9,547 nt of DNA from Thermoplasmata archaeon (GTDB lineage: Archaea > Thermoplasmatota > Thermoplasmata > UBA10834). A program made the translations under genes and the position numbers. Of this stretch, positions 6,698 to 9,547 are shown piece after piece (positions within the stretch are counted from its first letter, which is position 1; each line of letters begins with the position of its first letter). The stretch spans positions 1-9,547 of the forward strand of contig DUGQ01000171.1 in assembly GCA_013331315.1 (NCBI GenBank), written 5' to 3'. The notes beneath the pieces are model-generated. The model worked only from the letters and a program-made list of their open reading frames with translations. It had not been told where the DNA came from and did not search any database.

Positions 6698-8218
6698 TCA
6701 GACATCGTCCGTCTTGGACTGGCCCGAAAAGGCGTCGTGCCACGTCTTCTCCTTGCTCAACGCGCGTCCCGAGAATACGGCGGCCGCGGCTATTGAAATG
6801 ATGACCACGGAAAGGACGACTTTGCCGCTTGTGTCGATTGAGTCGATGCCAGTGGATAGCCTGTAGGCCAAGGAGACGGAGTCGGTGAAGTACCCCATCG
6901 TTCCGCACGGCTTGGCGATGACCATCTCCCCACCGGCCCGGATAACCGCGGAAGATCCATAGTAGATCGGACCGTCCACGTCTCGATAATGCACGAGCAT
7001 CCGCTCCTCCAGCCCACCATCTTCAGATAACTTGATGACGCCGACGTCTCCGCCGCCGTGGAAGATCCAGTATGTTCCACTGTCGTCGACACACGCCTTG
7101 GTGACGGAGTAGGAATGGTCGTAGTTCGAGGACCTAGTGAAGTTCTCATGAGACTTGATGCCATCGGTTATCGTGCAATGATTGACCGTTCTGATGATGG
7201 ATATCGGCGAGGCGTAACTCTCCACGTACTCGTGGAAGTAGAAGACGTGGACTGTGTCCTCCGAGTCGACCATGATCGACGGGGCGCTGGAATACACGCT
7301 GGAGGCCGCCATCGGGTCGCCCACTGCGAGAGTGTCGATCTTAGGTTCCCCCGAGAGGTTGGTGACGTATTCGAGAGAGAATTCCATGAGGAAGGCGACG
7401 TGAGGCTGGTTCTGAGAGTCCAGGGCAATGGAGGGGGCCAACCCAATTGTGTTAACCCTACGGGATCCTCCGAGAACGTCTGGATTACACACCCATGAGC
7501 CGGACGCGTCTGTCGCGTAGCTCAGGTTGGCCATGACTCGCCAATCCGACCACCACTTCGAGTATGCGATGTGTGCACGGGAATTGGAGTCGACCGACAT
7601 GGAGACAGGGTTGGGGTACAGGCAGTCATCCACTATGGTGTTCTGCCATCCAGATGAGGTCTCCAAAGAGTGGACGAGGAACCAGTCGCCGTCCTCACCG
7701 TCGTCCCAGTAAGAAACAGAGGCTATGTGTGCCCATCCGTCCTCGTCGCAGGCAATGACCACTTCGTGTACGGCGACCATACCCGCGTGGTCCTCCAGCA
7801 TCATCACAGGTGAAATCGACCACCCATCGGGGGTCTCAGCCGCGCACACGAGGCCTTCCGTCGTCCCGAAGGCGATCTTCAGCACGCCGCTCGGCGTCTC
7901 CGTGACAGAGGGACAACAAGTGATGGTCGCTGAATCAATGTCTTTCGAGGTCCAGTCGGCATCTGCCGCTGCCAGAGATATCCAGACAGTCGAGGCTACG
8001 AGGAGTCCGACCAACAGCAGCACGAACCCTCGATACGCCAGCAGCTTCAGGCGGTACACTTCCTCGACTGAGTCTCGTCCCCGATCCTCGCCCACGGAGG
8101 CGGGAATGCCATCCCACCACATTAAGGCTAGCTCGGCCCGAGCATCGCCGCCAGGGACTTGGATGCCAGGCCAGAAACTAGACACGGCACCAAAACCAAG
8201 ATAATCGGATGTAGACAT
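6698..8218 (-). CDS. Membrane-anchored surface protein with predicted seven-bladed beta-propeller
   Basis: A 506-residue protein of unknown specific function. A hydrophobic segment at about 64-85, preceded by R56, K58 and R63, is a signal peptide or anchor. A second at about 467-483, followed by R485, K489 and K491, is a C-terminal membrane anchor, so the middle is probably outside the cell. The middle repeats a pattern of strand, D-S/E-D turn, then H-V/I-A strand: CDEDGWAHIASVSY (157-170), VDSNSRAHIAYS (209-220), LDSQNQPHVAF (266-276), VDSEDTVHVFYF (317-328), VDDSGTYWIFH (377-387). Spacing is 52-59 residues. Weaker copies near 104-118 and 423-436 would make about seven blades, as in BNR/sialidase-like propellers, but no catalytic residues are evident. 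The ATG at 8218 has GGAGTG 6 nt upstream, but the long tail before the signal segment makes a later start (ATG 8122 or GTG near 8059) possible. Not obviously linked to the CODH/ACS genes. Confidence 0.7.
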   Translation of the reverse strand: MSTSDYLGFGAVSSFWPGIQVPGGDARAELALMWWDGIPASVGEDRGRDSVEEVYRLKLLAYRGFVLLLVGLLVASTVWISLAAADADWTSKDIDSATITCCPSVTETPSGVLKIAFGTTEGLVCAAETPDGWSISPVMMLEDHAGMVAVHEVVIACDEDGWAHIASVSYWDDGEDGDWFLVHSLETSSGWQNTIVDDCLYPNPVSMSVDSNSRAHIAYSKWWSDWRVMANLSYATDASGSWVCNPDVLGGSRRVNTIGLAPSIALDSQNQPHVAFLMEFSLEYVTNLSGEPKIDTLAVGDPMAASSVYSSAPSIMVDSEDTVHVFYFHEYVESYASPISIIRTVNHCTITDGIKSHENFTRSSNYDHSYSVTKACVDDSGTYWIFHGGGDVGVIKLSEDGGLEERMLVHYRDVDGPIYYGSSAVIRAGGEMVIAKPCGTMGYFTDSVSLAYRLSTGIDSIDTSGKVVLSVVIISIAAAAVFSGRALSKEKTWHDAFSGQSKTDDV

Positions 8219-8241
8219 TGCCTACACTCCGGGAGGAGGAC
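8219..8241. promoter_or_regulatory. Back-to-back ribosome binding sites of divergent genes
   Basis: The 23 nt between the two divergent start codons hold two abutting Shine-Dalgarno sites. GGAGTG on the minus strand (8230-8225) serves the propeller-like gene, and GGGAGGAGG on the plus strand (8231-8239) serves the methyltransferase. There is no room for a core promoter between them, so at least one promoter must lie inside the other gene's reading frame, unless the propeller-like gene starts further downstream. An AT-richer patch at 8191-8206 is a weak candidate TATA region for the methyltransferase. Confidence 0.5.
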
Positions 8242-9009
8242 ATGCCGACGCTGTCGTTCGACAGGATCGCTGACAGATACGATGAGACCAGAGCATTTCC
8301 GCCCGGTGTCGCGGAACGAGTGGCGGAGGTGCTCGCGGAACTCTCTTCGAGCGGAGACACGATACTCGACATCGGGGTAGGCACGGGAAGGCTCGCGGTC
8401 CCGGCTCATCGTCGGGGCTTGGATGTGACCGGAGTCGACGTCTCCCGCGGCATGATCGGGAAGGCGAGGGAGAAGGGGTTCGACCAACTGATACTGGCCG
8501 ACGCGCTTGCCCTCCCGTTCAAAGACGGTGCCTTCGCATTGTCGATAAGCGTGCACCTCACGCATCTGATAGGAGATTGGCGGAGGGCGTTGACTGAGAT
8601 CGCGAGGGTCACGAAAGGGCAATACGCCACCGTCGCGGCGGACCGGACAGGGTGCGAGCTGGAGGAGCTGCAGCGAGCGTACGAGGAAGCCTGCGCGAGC
8701 CAAGGCTTCGAGGTGAAGCACCCAGGCCTCCGCGAGAGGGAGCTGATGGAGCTTGTGAGCCCATCGAAGGTCGTCTCCTTAGCCAACAGAGACGAGCAGG
8801 TCCCGGCCCGAGAGGCCTTGGACCGCTACAGAACGCGCACGTACTCCGACCTCTGGGAAGTGCCTGAGGACATCCACGCCAGATCGATGGAGCGACTCGA
8901 GGAGGAATACGGCCGTCGCTCCCATCTGCGCCATAGGGAGCGGATCTCCTTGGTCGTCTGGGACTCAGCCGACGTCAGGAAGTTCGTCCAGAGGCTAGGA
9001 GCGCTCTGA
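8242..9009 (+). CDS. Class I SAM-dependent methyltransferase
   Basis: A 255-residue soluble protein with the Rossmann-like methyltransferase fold of the Methyltransf_11 type. FDRIADRYDETR at 6-17 is the usual N-terminal helix of this group. Motif I ILDIGVGTGR (41-50) forms the SAM-binding glycine loop. The acidic residue D66 in VTGVDVS should bind the ribose, and ILADALALPF (84-93) is the adenine-contacting segment. SISVHLTHLIGDW (101-113) lies where the substrate-side motif is expected. The C-terminal part is charged and helical and ends in a family-like LVVW strand. The ATG at 8242 has GGGAGG 5 nt upstream; a TTG at 8218 in the same frame is less likely because that ribosome site would then be internal. 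The substrate cannot be inferred. It diverges from the propeller-like gene and stands alone. Confidence 0.85.
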   Translation: MPTLSFDRIADRYDETRAFPPGVAERVAEVLAELSSSGDTILDIGVGTGRLAVPAHRRGLDVTGVDVSRGMIGKAREKGFDQLILADALALPFKDGAFALSISVHLTHLIGDWRRALTEIARVTKGQYATVAADRTGCELEELQRAYEEACASQGFEVKHPGLRERELMELVSPSKVVSLANRDEQVPAREALDRYRTRTYSDLWEVPEDIHARSMERLEEEYGRRSHLRHRERISLVVWDSADVRKFVQRLGAL

Positions 9010-9042
9010 CGGCATCATTTTCGCCTGCCCGTAGCAAACCGA

Positions 9043-9050
9043 TTTATATG
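9043..9050 (+). promoter_or_regulatory. Archaeal TATA box of the RPA-like gene
   Basis: TTTATATG stands out in otherwise GC-rich sequence and matches the archaeal TBP-binding consensus. Initiation about 25 nt downstream, near 9072, would give a leader of about 48 nt with GGGGGT about 6-7 nt before the ATG at 9120. It is the clearest promoter in the window and supports an archaeal origin. Confidence 0.75.
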
Positions 9051-9119
9051 CTCCGACCATCTACTTCGATCAGCAGCGGATGACGAACAACGGCTGCTCG
9101 GAAGTACAGGGGGTATGTT

Positions 9120-9547
9120 ATGGAAGAAGACAAGCTAGCGCCCCACGTTCAGGAAATTGCCAGGGCGCTCGGGAATAAGTTGTCAGAGGAAGAGATAGAG
9201 GCGGAGCTCAGGAGCTACATAGACAAGTTCAAGCTCACGATACCTCAGGCCAAGAAGACGCTCGTGAAGAAGCACGGCGGGGACCCGAGCGGGTTCTCGG
9301 CGGGCTTTCAGAGGAAGCTCGCGGAGCTGAGACCGAACGAGCCGAACGTCGACTTCGTCGCGAGGGTGCTCACCGCGAACGACAAGGTAATCGATGCCAG
9401 GGGCGAGAAGAAGAAGATCGTCTACGGCCTGCTGGGCGACGAGTCGACCACCTTGCCGTACACCGCCTGGGAGCCCGAAGGGCTCGAGCTGAGCAAGGGG
9501 GATGTCGTCTCCGTCAAGGGGGCGTACACCAAGGAGTACCGAGGCCG
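9120..9547 (+). CDS. Replication protein A-like ssDNA-binding protein, 5' part only
   Basis: 142 codons of a gene that leaves the window at its right edge. It begins MEEDKLAPHVQEIARALGNK. The first 65 residues or so are charged and helical (EEEIEAELRSYIDKFKL, then an IPQAKKTLVKKHGGD stretch), like the N-terminal region of euryarchaeal RPA proteins. From about residue 73 an OB fold starts: NVDFVARVLTANDKVID, then KKIVYGLLGDESTTLPYTAWE, then LSKGDVVSVKGAYTKEYRG. The G-LLGDE-T and W-E pattern is characteristic of RPA-type OB folds that bind single-stranded DNA during replication and repair. The start is ATG 9120-9122; the ATG at 9115 reads into a stop after seven codons. Later OB folds and any zinc finger lie outside the window. 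It has its own promoter and is not part of the carbon-fixation unit. Confidence 0.85.
   Translation, partial: MEEDKLAPHVQEIARALGNKLSEEEIEAELRSYIDKFKLTIPQAKKTLVKKHGGDPSGFSAGFQRKLAELRPNEPNVDFVARVLTANDKVIDARGEKKKIVYGLLGDESTTLPYTAWEPEGLELSKGDVVSVKGAYTKEYRG

Noticed and set aside
1..9547. CRISPR arrays, tRNA or rRNA genes, insertion sequences, transposases
   Set aside because: No regularly spaced direct repeats, cloverleaf-like sequence, rRNA motifs or transposase domains were seen on either strand.

Overview
The window looks like part of a GC-rich archaeal chromosome, most likely a euryarchaeal or Thermoplasmatota-type lineage. The evidence is an archaeal replication protein A (RPA)-type single-stranded-DNA-binding protein behind a TTTATATG TATA box, strong Shine-Dalgarno sites with frequent GTG/TTG starts, and a surface protein with an N-terminal signal/anchor and a C-terminal membrane anchor around a predicted beta-propeller. 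The lineage call is inference; no rRNA gene is present.

The left two thirds (1-6436, all on the minus strand) is a carbon monoxide dehydrogenase/acetyl-CoA synthase (CODH/ACS, Wood-Ljungdahl) locus. In transcription order it holds a small tandem ACT-domain protein (6436-6032), a CooT-type nickel-binding protein (5983-5792), a CooC/AcsF-type nickel-insertion ATPase (5780-4974), a 370-nt gap with a marked inverted repeat, then a 1380-residue single-chain protein (4603-461). In that protein a complete bacterial-type CODH (AcsA/CooS) is joined by about 22 residues to a complete bacterial-type ACS (AcsB). The 5' part of acsD, the small subunit of the corrinoid iron-sulfur protein, follows and runs off the left edge. 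Together these genes would make the CO2-reducing/acetyl-CoA-forming enzyme, load its nickel, and begin the methyl-carrier protein that feeds it. No archaeal-type Cdh subunit (ferredoxin-like CdhA insertion, CdhB, short CdhC) is visible here.

The right third holds genes with no evident link to carbon fixation. These are the membrane-anchored propeller-like protein (8218-6698, minus), a class I SAM-dependent methyltransferase that diverges from it with only 23 bp between start codons (8242-9009, plus), and the start of the RPA-like gene (9120 to the right edge, plus) with its own TATA box and leader.

The main point of interest is the uninterrupted CODH-ACS fusion, with all expected B-, C-, D- and A-cluster ligands intact, of bacterial type but in an apparently archaeal genome. 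It sits downstream of a possible regulatory RNA hairpin or operator and an ACT-domain gene.
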